DNA of 64,000 nt from NCBI RefSeq assembly GCF_009909195.1, contig NZ_JAAAMU010000004.1, positions 490,526-554,525 on the forward strand, in the 5' to 3' direction. The stretch's first letter is position 1. Each line of letters starts with the position of its first letter. The stretch comes from Paenibacillus sacheonensis (GTDB lineage Bacteria > Bacillota > Bacilli > Paenibacillales > Paenibacillaceae). Below, piece after piece: positions 27,578 through 35,114 of this stretch. A model generated the notes under the pieces. It was not told the DNA's origin. It did not search any database and saw only the letters and a list, made by a program, of their open reading frames with translations. A program made the translations under genes and the position numbers.

Positions 27578-27606
27578 TTGACACTCTACCTACTAAAAGG
27601 TAGAAT
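27578..27606 (+). promoter_or_regulatory. sigma-A promoter with embedded CTACCT-N6-AGGTAG operator
   Basis: TTGACA (27578-27583), a 17-bp spacer and TAGAAT (27601-27606). The operator CTACCT-ACTAAA-AGGTAG fills 27586-27603, between the two boxes. An ATG lies 7 bases past the -10 (27613). The tetR promoter at 29324 has exactly the same geometry. Drives the SDR/quinone-reductase genes; repression by the TetR at 29359 is inferred. Confidence 0.8.
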
Positions 27607-27612
27607 AACCTC

Positions 27613-27690
27613 ATGAACAACAGCAGCACGCATGACGCAGCGATGAAACGAATCATGCTCGGTCCATTGTACAGGAGGTGCCCGAGTTGA
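27613..27690 (+). CDS. 25-residue frame at predicted transcript start (possible leaderless peptide or tetR relic)
   Basis: MNNSSTHDAAMKRIMLGPLY and five more residues, then TGA. The ATG falls at the expected start point of the promoter at 27578, with no ribosome site, just as tetR's ATG does at 29359. The N-terminus resembles the first helix of a TetR protein (HDAAMKRIMLG), so it could be the truncated start of a duplicated regulator gene, or a leader peptide. No homology search was possible. Confidence 0.3.
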   Translation: MNNSSTHDAAMKRIMLGPLYRRCPS

Positions 27691-27787
27691 GATAGCGAAG
27701 CCGTCAAGCACGATAAGGGAACGTGAGACGCGGCACGAAGCGGAATGCAAATGGAGGAAGAAAGAACGGGAATTCAAACTAATAAAT

Positions 27788-27805
27788 CTACCTTTTTATA
27801 GGTAG
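27788..27805. promoter_or_regulatory. second CTACCT-N6-AGGTAG operator
   Basis: CTACCT-TTTTAT-AGGTAG, directly upstream of the ribosome site of the SDR gene. No good -35 is seen next to it, so it may act as a roadblock or mark a weak promoter. Confidence 0.6.
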
Positions 27806-27822
27806 AAAAAAGGAGAATGAAC

Positions 27823-28575
27823 ATGAATCAGTCCAACGTACAAGGTAAAGTAGCGGTAATTACAGGCGGAAGCAGCGGCATGGGGAAAGCAACGGCGATC
27901 GAAATGGTGAAACGCGGAGGCAGCGTAGTCATTAACGGGCGTCGCGAACACGAGCTTGCCGAGGCAGCGCGGGAAATCGATCCGTCAGGCGCGCATGTCG
28001 CTTACGTGGCCGGGGATATTTCGGATCCCCAAACCGCTGATCGTCTGATCGCGGAAACACTGTCTCGTTTCGGCCGCATCGATACGCTCGTTAACAATGC
28101 CGGCATTTTCGTATCGAAACCTTTTACGGAGTACACGGTGGAAGATTTCAATGCGGTATTGTCGACGAACGTAGGCGGATTTTTCCACCTCACGCAGCGC
28201 GCGGTTACCGAAATGCTTAAAGCAGGTAAGGGGCATATTATCAACATCACGGCAAGCGGAGCGTCAGACCAGCCGATCAAAGCCGTCCCGGCCTTGCTTG
28301 CCGCATTGACTAAAGGCGGCTTGGGCAACGCGACGAAATCGCTGGCGATCGAATATGCGGACAAAGGCATTCGCGTGAATGCAGTCGCGCCAGGGGTCAT
28401 CAAGACGCCGATGCATCCGTCGGAATATCATGACTTCTTGAACGGCTTGCATCCGATCGGCCGAATGGGCGAAGCCCAGGAAATCGTCGACGCGATCCTT
28501 TATCTGGATTCCGCTCCGTTCGTTACCGGCGAAATTCTTCACGTCGACGGCGGTCAAAACGCAGGTCAATGGTAA
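27823..28575 (+). CDS. SDR-family protein lacking the catalytic tyrosine
   Basis: 250 residues with the SDR nucleotide motif TGGSSGMG, NNAG, and the closing VTGEILHVDGG. At the active site the Ser segment is INITASGASDQ, but the YxxxK motif reads ALLAALTKGG: the Lys is there and the Tyr four residues before it is Ala. This alters standard hydride-transfer chemistry. I recall a known SDR subgroup with the same change, so it is probably not decay. ATG 27823 is 7 bases after AGGAG; ATG 27817 is too close. First gene of a TetR-controlled set with the quinone reductase 80 bases downstream. Confidence 0.88.
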   Translation: MNQSNVQGKVAVITGGSSGMGKATAIEMVKRGGSVVINGRREHELAEAAREIDPSGAHVAYVAGDISDPQTADRLIAETLSRFGRIDTLVNNAGIFVSKPFTEYTVEDFNAVLSTNVGGFFHLTQRAVTEMLKAGKGHIINITASGASDQPIKAVPALLAALTKGGLGNATKSLAIEYADKGIRVNAVAPGVIKTPMHPSEYHDFLNGLHPIGRMGEAQEIVDAILYLDSAPFVTGEILHVDGGQNAGQW

Positions 28576-28655
28576 GCCGCCTGCTGGGCAAGCTCATGCC
28601 GTCCGCATTCAGAAAACCGAACCGTCCAACTACAATCATGAATGGAGCGAATACA

Positions 28656-29198
28656 ATGAAAACACTCGTTATCGTCACGCATCCGAATATCGAAGCATCC
28701 CAATGGAATAAAACATGGGTGGCGGAATTGAAAAAGTACGAAGACATCACGATTCACGAATTGTACGAGGCGTACCCGGACGAAAATATCGACGTGGCGC
28801 GCGAACAGCAGCTGCTTGAGTCGCATGACCGGGTGATTTTCCAATACCCGCTTTACTGGTACAACACGCCGCCGCTGCTCAAAAAATGGTTTGATACCGT
28901 GCTGCTGTACGGCTGGGCTTACGGTCCGGAAGGCACGAAGATGACCGGGAAACAATTCGGCGTGGCGATCTCGACGTACGGTACGGAAGCGTCGTATCAA
29001 CCGAGCGGGTTCAACCGCTTCACGCTGGAAGAAATCCTGCGTCCGATCGAAGCGACCGCTCATTTCATCAGCGCTGCGTACCTGCCTCATTTCTCTCTGA
29101 ACGATACGTCCAACGTAACGGAAGAACGTTTGGCGCAGAGCGCCAAAGACTACATTCACCATCTTCAAACTGTACAACCGGCCGCAGTAACGGTATAA
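28656..29198 (+). CDS. flavodoxin-like NAD(P)H:quinone oxidoreductase (KefF/YwrO/MdaB type)
   Basis: Reduces quinones or nitro-compounds by two electrons with bound FMN/FAD, avoiding semiquinone radicals. 180 residues: KTLVIVTHPNIEASQWNKTW is the flavin phosphate loop, VIFQYPLYWYNTPPLLKKW the isoalloxazine loop, and GKQFGVAISTYGTEASY the third flavin segment. ATG 28656 has TGGAG upstream. Forms one unit with the SDR gene and precedes the tetR that probably controls both. Fits a quinone or electrophile detoxification module. Confidence 0.92.
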   Translation: MKTLVIVTHPNIEASQWNKTWVAELKKYEDITIHELYEAYPDENIDVAREQQLLESHDRVIFQYPLYWYNTPPLLKKWFDTVLLYGWAYGPEGTKMTGKQFGVAISTYGTEASYQPSGFNRFTLEEILRPIEATAHFISAAYLPHFSLNDTSNVTEERLAQSAKDYIHHLQTVQPAAVTV

Positions 29199-29273
29199 CG
29201 ACGTATTCGTCGACCTGTACATGGACGCAAGCCGTCCGTAGTGCCGCTTTGAACGATGAGTATGCCGACTGCT

Positions 29274-29325
29274 GCCGATCCGCTTGAGCAACCGTGGTTG
29301 CCGATCCGTTTAAGCAGCCATGGTT
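29274..29325 (+). repeat. two 26-bp direct repeats abutting the tetR -35 box
   Basis: Unit 1 (29274-29299) and unit 2 (29300-29325) share 22 of 26 bases and begin GCCGATCCG; the second runs into TTGACA. They may be binding sites for an activator or a duplication scar. Confidence 0.6.
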
Positions 29326-29352
29326 GACAAGCTATCTACGCGAAGGTAGGAT
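29324..29352 (+). promoter_or_regulatory. tetR promoter with embedded operator and almost no leader
   Basis: TTGACA (29324-29329), 17-bp spacer, TAGGAT (29347-29352). The operator CTATCT-ACGCGA-AGGTAG covers 29332-29349. The ATG of tetR is at 29359, where transcription should begin, so the mRNA would be leaderless or nearly so. Autoregulation is inferred. Confidence 0.75.
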
Positions 29353-29358
29353 GGCATT

Positions 29359-29934
29359 ATGAATAAAAACAAGAATACTGCCGAGCTTATATTGGATACT
29401 GCGCAGGCCATCGTCCAGGATGTCGGTTTTAACGGTTTCAGTTATTCGCATATCGCAGAGAAGATCGGCATACGCACGGCCAGCATTCATTACCATTTTC
29501 CGAACAAAGAGGACCTCGGAGAAGCCCTGATCGCGCGTTATCGCAAAAACTTTATTGCCGCATCCGTTCAATTCGATAACGAAACCTCGAATAACCTGGA
29601 ACGATTGCGTAAATTCACGCTCATGTACGCCGAGCCGGTACAAGACTATTGTACATGCCTGGGCGTCATGCTCTCGACGGACCTCGGCGCGTTGTCGGGC
29701 AAAGCGGGAGAAGGATTGGCCGAGTTTCTAACCGCCAACTTGGATTGGCTGCAGCGGGTGCTCGAAGACGGGCAGCGCGAAGGCCAGCTGTATTTCGAGG
29801 GCGATGCGAGCGTGCAAGCCCATCTATTTCTGGCGTCGCTTCAAGGCGCGCAGCTGCTTGCCAAAAGTTTTCGGGACCGAAGCAGGTTTGACCGGATTGC
29901 CAATGGAGTATTATCCGCTTTAACGGTAAAATAA
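29359..29934 (+). CDS. TetR/AcrR-family regulator
   Basis: A 191-residue one-component repressor. DNA-binding domain at 1-50: ELILDTAQAIVQDVGFNGFS, YSHIAEKIGIRTASIHYHF, PNKEDLGEALI; the rest is the ligand/dimer domain with two Cys (YCTCLGVML), which might sense electrophiles, as in other quinone-responsive repressors. Four CTAYCT-N6-AGRTAG dyads lie around it (27586, 27788, 29332, 29959), two inside sigma-A promoters, so it probably represses itself and the upstream SDR/quinone-reductase genes. Its ATG coincides with the predicted transcript start. The terminator stem overlaps its stop codon. Confidence 0.9.
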   Translation: MNKNKNTAELILDTAQAIVQDVGFNGFSYSHIAEKIGIRTASIHYHFPNKEDLGEALIARYRKNFIAASVQFDNETSNNLERLRKFTLMYAEPVQDYCTCLGVMLSTDLGALSGKAGEGLAEFLTANLDWLQRVLEDGQREGQLYFEGDASVQAHLFLASLQGAQLLAKSFRDRSRFDRIANGVLSALTVK

Positions 29935-29947
29935 AGCGGATTTTTTC
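29915..29947 (+). terminator. terminator overlapping the tetR stop codon
   Basis: CCGCTTTA / TAAAGCGG with a 9-base loop, followed by ATTTTTT. The TAA stop (29932-29934) is inside the right arm. Confidence 0.75.
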
Positions 29948-29956
29948 CTGATAGAC

Positions 29957-29978
29957 ACCTATCTATAGGTAGATAGGT
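29957..29978. promoter_or_regulatory. fourth TetR-type operator, extended palindrome
   Basis: ACCTATCT-ATAGGT-AGATAGGT: the core CTATCT-N6-AGATAG at 29959-29976 matches the other three sites and its arms extend to 8 bp. It lies downstream of tetR and 150 bases before the NIPSNAP gene, which may therefore belong to the same regulon. Confidence 0.6.
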
Positions 29979-30003
29979 TTCTGTGCTTAGGTGATATAGC
30001 AGC

Positions 30004-30056
30004 TAGCCAAGCTTAGAATCGATCACGGATGTGAATCCTACGTCTAAGCTTGGCTA
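30004..30056. repeat. 14-bp perfect inverted repeat
   Basis: TAGCCAAGCTTAGA (30004-30017) and its complement (30043-30056) around a 25-base loop, no T run. It lies in the leader of the NIPSNAP gene; operator or RNA hairpin. Confidence 0.5.
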
Positions 30057-30126
30057 AGATGCATGATTAAGACTTGGAACGACATCGAACTTCTATGATG
30101 GAATGTAATCGAGGAGGATGGCTATC

Positions 30127-30450
30127 ATGTTATACGAACTGCGGATTTACCATGTCGTACCGGGCCGGCTGCAGGCGATTCTGGATCGGTTCGAGAAGGA
30201 TACGATTCGGATTTTCGCCAAGCACGGCATGAAGGTGACGAATTTCTGGGTCGATGCGGACGAATCGAAGAACGAGCTTTATTACGTCCTTGAGCATCCG
30301 GACGCGGCAGCGCGGGAACGGAACTTCCAAGCTTTTTCGAACGATCCGGAATGGCTCGACCTGAAGAAGAGAACGGAACTTAACGGTCCGCTTCATGAAG
30401 GCATCGATATCATCTATATGAAGAACGCGCCGTTTTTCCAATCGAAGTAA
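30127..30450 (+). CDS. NIPSNAP-family protein
   Basis: A 107-residue dimeric alpha/beta-barrel protein. Seen: MLYELRIYHVVPGRLQAIL, a typical NIPSNAP opening, FAKHGMKVTNFWVDAD in the middle, and FQAFSNDPEWLDLKK, the family's late motif. Bacterial members are small stress- or catabolism-linked proteins without a fixed reaction. Start chosen at ATG 30127, nine bases after GAGGAGG; ATG 30118 touches that site. A TetR-type operator and an inverted repeat lie upstream. The gene appears single. Confidence 0.88.
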   Translation: MLYELRIYHVVPGRLQAILDRFEKDTIRIFAKHGMKVTNFWVDADESKNELYYVLEHPDAAARERNFQAFSNDPEWLDLKKRTELNGPLHEGIDIIYMKNAPFFQSK

Positions 30451-30633
30451 GGGTCGGCGTTTGATTTTCTATCGGATGGATGACTGAAAGCCTGCGGGGA
30501 CACGACATGATGTCTGCTGCTTATCGCAATCCAGGGCGGGACCTTCCCGGTCTGGATTTTGCGTTGGCAAAATAACGGGGCATGAACCTTCGGAGAGCCG
30601 TTATCCGCGAAACGGCGATCGCAAGGAGGGAGG

Positions 30634-30678
30634 TTGACAAACTAGTATCCTATAAGTATATTATCTATGAATAGGATA
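30634..30678 (+). promoter_or_regulatory. sigma-A promoter with TATCCTAT / ATAGGATA operator
   Basis: TTGACA (30634-30639), 17-bp spacer, TATATT (30657-30662). An 8-bp inverted repeat TATCCTAT (30646-30653) and ATAGGATA (30671-30678) straddles the -10 box. A second, smaller dyad TATCC-TGTC-GGATA is at 30698-30711. No regulator gene is adjacent, so a distant repressor (for example of the HxlR or MarR type) is inferred. Confidence 0.7.
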
Positions 30679-30756
30679 AATACTAATTCTCGTTCTTTAT
30701 CCTGTCGGATACGGAATCGAAAATCTTGAAGATACGGCCAATTATGAAGGGGGAAA

Positions 30757-31836
30757 ATGAAAATGGGAACAGGGGAAACTAAAATGGAAATCGGCGTCGA
30801 TACCTTCGTCGAAACGACGCCTGACGTGCATACGGGGGTGACGATAAGTCATGCGGAGCGAATGCGGGAGGTCGTGGAAGAAATCGTCCTGGCCGATAAG
30901 GTCGGGCTCGATATCTTCGGAATCGGCGAGCATCACCGGAAGGAATTCGGGGATTCCGCTACGGCCCTGATCTTGGCGGCGGCGGCTCCCATGACCAAGC
31001 GGATTCGCTTGACCAGCTCGGTCACCGTGCTCTCCGCAGCCGATCCCGTTCGCGTGTTTCAACAATTCGCGACGCTGGACGGATTATCCAACGGGCGTGC
31101 CGAGATGATCGTCGGCCGAGGCTCCATGGTCGACGCGTTTCCGTTATTCGGGTACGATTTGAACGACTACGAAGTGCTGTTCGAAGAGAAGCTGGAGCTG
31201 CTGCTGAAATTAAGAGAGTCGGAGAAGGTCACCTGGAAGGGCGGTCATCGCCCGGCATTCACGAATCTTGGCGTGTATCCGCGGCCGGTGCAGAATCCGC
31301 TGCCGGTCTGGGTCGGCAGCGGAGGGAATGCGGAATCGGCCGTACGCGCAGGCGTACACGGATTGCCGCTTGTCTTGGCCATCATCGGCGGAAGCCCGCT
31401 GCGGTTCGCGCCAATCGTGCACCTGTACAAGAAAGCCGCCGCCTCCGCGGGGCATGATGCTTCCAAATTACGCGTAGCCGTGCATTCCCTGGGCTTCGTC
31501 GCGGAGAGCACGCCGCTTGCGGTCGACCGGTATTTCCCTTCTACGCAGGCATCGTTCAATGCATTCGGCAAAGAACGCGGCTGGGGAGAATACACCAGGG
31601 CCAAATTCGATGCCGAACGCAGCCTGGAAGGAAGCCTCTTCGTCGGCGATCCCGAGGCGGTGGCGAACAAGATCATGTATATGCGCAAGCAGCTGGGCTT
31701 CACGCGCTTCTTCTTGCATATGCCCGTCGGCACGATGCCGCATCAGGACGTCATGAAGGCGATCGAGCTGTTAGGAACGGAAGTCGCGCCGCGAGTGCGG
31801 GAAGCGAATGCGAAATGGGAAGCCGAGCAATCCTGA
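30757..31836 (+). CDS. LLM-class flavin-dependent oxidoreductase (luciferase-like)
   Basis: FMN-using monooxygenase-type TIM-barrel protein of 359 residues. Seen: EIGVDTFVETTPD, VGLDIFGIGEHHRKEFGDSA (the conserved GEHH), RIRLTSSVTVLSAADPVRVF, and RAEMIVGRGSMVDAFPLFG. The close relatives are annotated as luciferase-like oxidoreductases acting on small aldehydes, sulfonates or unknown compounds. Start: ATG 30757 or ATG 30763; the GGGGG lies 3 and 9 bases before them, so the second may be the true one. Transcribed from a clear promoter with an operator dyad and ended by a terminator, so monocistronic and regulated. Confidence 0.88.
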   Translation: MKMGTGETKMEIGVDTFVETTPDVHTGVTISHAERMREVVEEIVLADKVGLDIFGIGEHHRKEFGDSATALILAAAAPMTKRIRLTSSVTVLSAADPVRVFQQFATLDGLSNGRAEMIVGRGSMVDAFPLFGYDLNDYEVLFEEKLELLLKLRESEKVTWKGGHRPAFTNLGVYPRPVQNPLPVWVGSGGNAESAVRAGVHGLPLVLAIIGGSPLRFAPIVHLYKKAAASAGHDASKLRVAVHSLGFVAESTPLAVDRYFPSTQASFNAFGKERGWGEYTRAKFDAERSLEGSLFVGDPEAVANKIMYMRKQLGFTRFFLHMPVGTMPHQDVMKAIELLGTEVAPRVREANAKWEAEQS

Positions 31837-31901
31837 ACGTTGAACATGAACGAGGTGCAAATTCGGTCAGCAAGTTGCGAGGAGTGGCTTGCTCGTCCAA
31901 T

Positions 31902-31945
31902 AAAAGAGATGGCTGAAACCGACGGTTTCGGCCATTTCTCTTTTT
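31902..31945 (+). terminator. rho-independent terminator
   Basis: AAAGAGATGGCTGAAACC pairs with GGTTTCGGCCATTTCTCTTT around GAC, with two non-Watson-Crick positions, then TTT. Ends the LLM gene ahead of germinant receptor locus 2. Confidence 0.8.
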
Positions 31946-32075
31946 CGGTTACCCATAAGTTCGTCCAAGCCCAAAGTTGACTAGAGCACATCGATGCCTT
32001 GGCCGGGAATTAGCATAAATTTGGACGGAACATGAGAAAGTATACGTATTCGTGTTTATTTGGGGGGCTTGATCC

Positions 32076-33659
32076 GTGAAACCGTTCAGGAGAAGAACGC
32101 GCATGAAAGCCAGGTATTCGGCCGTAACGGAGCTCGATCATCCCGAACTGGAAGCGAACGATACAATCAAGGCGGACTTGGAGCAGAACGAAACCGTCTT
32201 CAAACGGCTGTTCCAGAATTGCTCCGATGTCGAATATCGGGAAATTCGAACCGCAGGCAGGCTGCAATGGCTTATCGTTTACATTTCGAGCTTGATCAAT
32301 GAAGAAGTAGTCGATAATCATATCGTGAAGCATCTGATCGCCAAATGTTCGGAAGCGGATCACGCCGATCTTAGAAGCGCCGAAACGTTGAACGATCAAA
32401 TGATTTCGGCGGGGTCGACGAAGATGACTGTCAACCTCAAAGAGATCGTAAGCAAAGTATTAAGCGGCTATGCCGCCGTCTTGACGAGAGCGGATGACCG
32501 CGCGGTGCTGGTGAAGGCAGCCGGCACGAAACAGCGCAGCCTGGAGGAACCCTCCTCGGAACCCGTCATACATGGTCCCAGGGATGGATTCATCGAGAAT
32601 ATTTCCACGAACATGGGACTCCTTCGTAACAGGCTCAGAACCCCGCGGCTGAAAATGGAGTCCTTCACAATTGGGGAGCTGTCGCAAACCGCAGTCATCA
32701 TCTCCTATATAGCCGGTATTGCTGCCGAATCTCTGGTGGAGGAAGTCCGCAAGCGAGTCACGCGCATTCAAATCGACGGCATCCTCGACTCGGGCTACGT
32801 GGAGGAGTTTATCGAGGATTTGCCTTATTCGCCTTTCCCGCAGGTACATAGCACGGAGCGGCCCGACGTCGTGGCTGCCGAGCTTCTGGAAGGCAGGATC
32901 GCCATACTTGTCGATAATACTCCGTTCGTCTTGATCGTGCCCATGACGTTCTGGACAGGACTACAAGCTAGCGAGGACTACTATACGCGCTGGCCCATTG
33001 CGACCTTCGTGCGGTGGATCCGATTCTTGTTCATCTTCATCGCGGTCTTCGCTCCGCCTCTCTACGTAGCGGTGACGACGTTCCATCAGGAGATGATTCC
33101 GACGAATCTCGTGATCAGCATCGCTTCCGCGAGGGAAGCCGTTCCTTTCCCGGCGCTGGTCGAAGCGCTGCTGATGGAAATCACGTTCGAAGCGCTGCGC
33201 GAAGCCGGGATTCGTCTGCCGAAGCAAATCGGTCAAGCGGTCAGCATCGTAGGCGCGCTGGTCATCGGACAATCTGCCGTCATGGCGGGCATCATATCGG
33301 CGCCAGTCGTCATCATCGTATCCATCACGGGAATCGCGGCGTTCACGATCCCGCGCTACAGCTTCGCGAACGGCATCCGGTTACTGCGGTTTCCGATGCT
33401 GTTCTTAGCCGGCATGTTCGGGCTTTACGGCATCGTGCTCGGGTTTCTGGGCATTCTGCTACATGTCGCCTCCTTGCGTTCGTTCGGCGAACCGTATTTC
33501 AAGCCGATTCCGCTTTCTTTCACGAGCTTGAAGGATACGTTCATTCGGGCGCCGATTTGGGCGAAGACTAACCGTCCCATCCTGGGTGGAACCGACAATC
33601 CGTACCGTGAACCTCGGGGACAGAAGCCGGGCCCGTCACGCGGCGAGCAGTCTTCTTGA
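32076..33659 (+). CDS. spore germination protein, GerA (A-subunit) family, locus 2
   Basis: Germinant receptor A subunit, 527 residues. The N-terminal soluble domain (~1-310) contains SSEPVIHGPRDGFIENI and STNMGLLRNRLRTPRLKME; then five or so membrane segments, with the family signature SAREAVPFPALVEALLMEI, TFEALREAGIRLPKQIG and AVSIVGALVIGQSAVMAG. The charged C-terminal tail (ending KPGPSRGEQSS) is cytoplasmic. Start is GTG 32076 preceded by GGGGGG about 7 bases away. Followed by the C gene after 42 bases, so gene order here is A-C, not the usual A-B-C; the B gene is convergent 1.4 kb away. Confidence 0.94.
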   Translation: MKPFRRRTRMKARYSAVTELDHPELEANDTIKADLEQNETVFKRLFQNCSDVEYREIRTAGRLQWLIVYISSLINEEVVDNHIVKHLIAKCSEADHADLRSAETLNDQMISAGSTKMTVNLKEIVSKVLSGYAAVLTRADDRAVLVKAAGTKQRSLEEPSSEPVIHGPRDGFIENISTNMGLLRNRLRTPRLKMESFTIGELSQTAVIISYIAGIAAESLVEEVRKRVTRIQIDGILDSGYVEEFIEDLPYSPFPQVHSTERPDVVAAELLEGRIAILVDNTPFVLIVPMTFWTGLQASEDYYTRWPIATFVRWIRFLFIFIAVFAPPLYVAVTTFHQEMIPTNLVISIASAREAVPFPALVEALLMEITFEALREAGIRLPKQIGQAVSIVGALVIGQSAVMAGIISAPVVIIVSITGIAAFTIPRYSFANGIRLLRFPMLFLAGMFGLYGIVLGFLGILLHVASLRSFGEPYFKPIPLSFTSLKDTFIRAPIWAKTNRPILGGTDNPYREPRGQKPGPSRGEQSS

Positions 33660-33701
33660 CGCAAGTCCGATCTGTTCCACGGGAGATAAGGAGAAGGTAT
33701 T

Positions 33702-34883
33702 ATGAGACCGATGCTATGCACTTGTCTGCTCATTTCCGCGATGCTCGTCAGCGGCTGCTGGGACCGTACCGAAATCAACGATCTGGCGTTCATAACGGGA
33801 TCCGCATTCGACTTAACGAAGGACAAGAAATTCCTATTATCCGTGCAGATCGCGGTTCCCTCTTCGAGCCAGGGAGGGCCGGAAGGCGCAGGAAACGGCA
33901 CGCAAGAAAGGTTTTTTGTCCTGTCCGCCACCGGTAAAAATACGAACGATGCGTTTCAAAAAATCCAGCAGAAGAGCTCCCGCAAATTGTTCACCGCCCA
34001 CCGCAGCGTGATTTTCGTCGGCGAAGCATTCGGGAGAGAGAAGGGAGTCAACGATGTTCTCGATGTTTATGCGCATGATCCGCGCCAGCGTCTCCGAACC
34101 TATATCATGGTCGTGAAGGGGGGAACGGCACTGGAAATCTTGCAAACGCATTATCCCTTCGAGCAAGTACCGATTGAAGCGGTCAAGGAAATGGAAGGAC
34201 TGCGAAGCGAATTGGCGGTTACGCTGCGGGATTTTTTCGTCGAGGCGTCCGGCGAAGGCATCAATCCAGTAACCGGCGTGATCGAGGTCCAGCATTCGCC
34301 AGGGGGTTCCAACGACAAAAACAACATTTTCAAGCTGGCTGGCTCGGCCCTGTTCAAGGATTTGAAAGTCGTGGGATTCCTGGACGGGGTGGATACGGAC
34401 GGATTCATGTGGGCGACGGATCGCATGAAGCACGGCAGGGTCAGCACCGAACTGCCTAACGGTGCCGGAATCGTGGGCGTGATGTTAAACCATGCCGATC
34501 GAAAAATCAAAGCGGAAGTAATCGGAGATCGGATTAAGGTGAACATTCGGCTCAGCGGGCAAGGCAGCCTGGTGGAAAACAATTCCGCGCTCGATATCAG
34601 CCGCCCGAAAAATGTTGCCCTCGTCGAAAAATGTTTGGAGAAGACAGTCCAGAAGCAAGTACGCAGCACGATCGACAAGCTTCAACGGCAATACAAAGTC
34701 GACAGTATCGGCTTCGGAAGAGACATCTACCAAAATCGGCCGAAGCAGTGGAATGCGGTAAAGTCACAATGGGACCCCAAATATCAGAATGCAGAAGTGT
34801 CCATCGAAGTAAAAATACAGCTTAAGGGATCAGGCATGGCGGGGCCCCCTCTGCAATTGAAAGATAAGGAGACGATCCACTAA
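33702..34883 (+). CDS. germination lipoprotein, Ger(x)C family, locus 2
   Basis: Lipoprotein C subunit of a germinant receptor, 393 residues. Signal peptide with lipobox MLVSGC, lipidated Cys19, then the hallmark WDRTEINDLAFI. Domain 1 to ~190, domain 2 in the middle (FKLAGSALFKDLKVVGFLDG), domain 3 ending DSIGFGRDIYQNRPKQW, all as in the GerC structure. AGGAGAAGG precedes the ATG. The stop TAA is followed at once by the ATG of the small protein (TAAATG), indicating one operon with translational coupling. Confidence 0.94.
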   Translation: MRPMLCTCLLISAMLVSGCWDRTEINDLAFITGSAFDLTKDKKFLLSVQIAVPSSSQGGPEGAGNGTQERFFVLSATGKNTNDAFQKIQQKSSRKLFTAHRSVIFVGEAFGREKGVNDVLDVYAHDPRQRLRTYIMVVKGGTALEILQTHYPFEQVPIEAVKEMEGLRSELAVTLRDFFVEASGEGINPVTGVIEVQHSPGGSNDKNNIFKLAGSALFKDLKVVGFLDGVDTDGFMWATDRMKHGRVSTELPNGAGIVGVMLNHADRKIKAEVIGDRIKVNIRLSGQGSLVENNSALDISRPKNVALVEKCLEKTVQKQVRSTIDKLQRQYKVDSIGFGRDIYQNRPKQWNAVKSQWDPKYQNAEVSIEVKIQLKGSGMAGPPLQLKDKETIH

Positions 34884-35114
34884 ATGATCCTTAAAATCGC
34901 CGGTTACATCCTTCTGGTCGCTATATGGTCGGTCGTCCGCATGCGATCTTTGCTGTACGAACGCAAAACCAAAGAAGCAGCCGTATACGGGCTGCTGATG
35001 GGCGTCTCGATCGTGATCGGCGCCTTGCTGATTGCAGGCGTGAAGCTGCCAAGCTTTACCGTTCCGTTCAAGCTATTGCTCGAACCGATCGGAAAACGTT
35101 TGTTAAAACAGTGA
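34884..35114 (+). CDS. small two-helix membrane protein of the germination locus (D-subunit-like)
   Basis: 76 residues with two hydrophobic stretches, MILKIAGYILLVAIWSVV and YGLLMGVSIVIGALLIAGV, joined by the charged MRSLLYERKTKEAA loop. It resembles the 54653 protein in size and layout (YDWPRIQKNQVKERA loop) and its position after the C gene. Small two-helix D subunits that modulate germination are known in Bacillus; assignment here is by context and topology. ATG directly abuts the C gene stop. Its last 12 bases overlap the convergent B gene. Confidence 0.75.
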   Translation: MILKIAGYILLVAIWSVVRMRSLLYERKTKEAAVYGLLMGVSIVIGALLIAGVKLPSFTVPFKLLLEPIGKRLLKQ

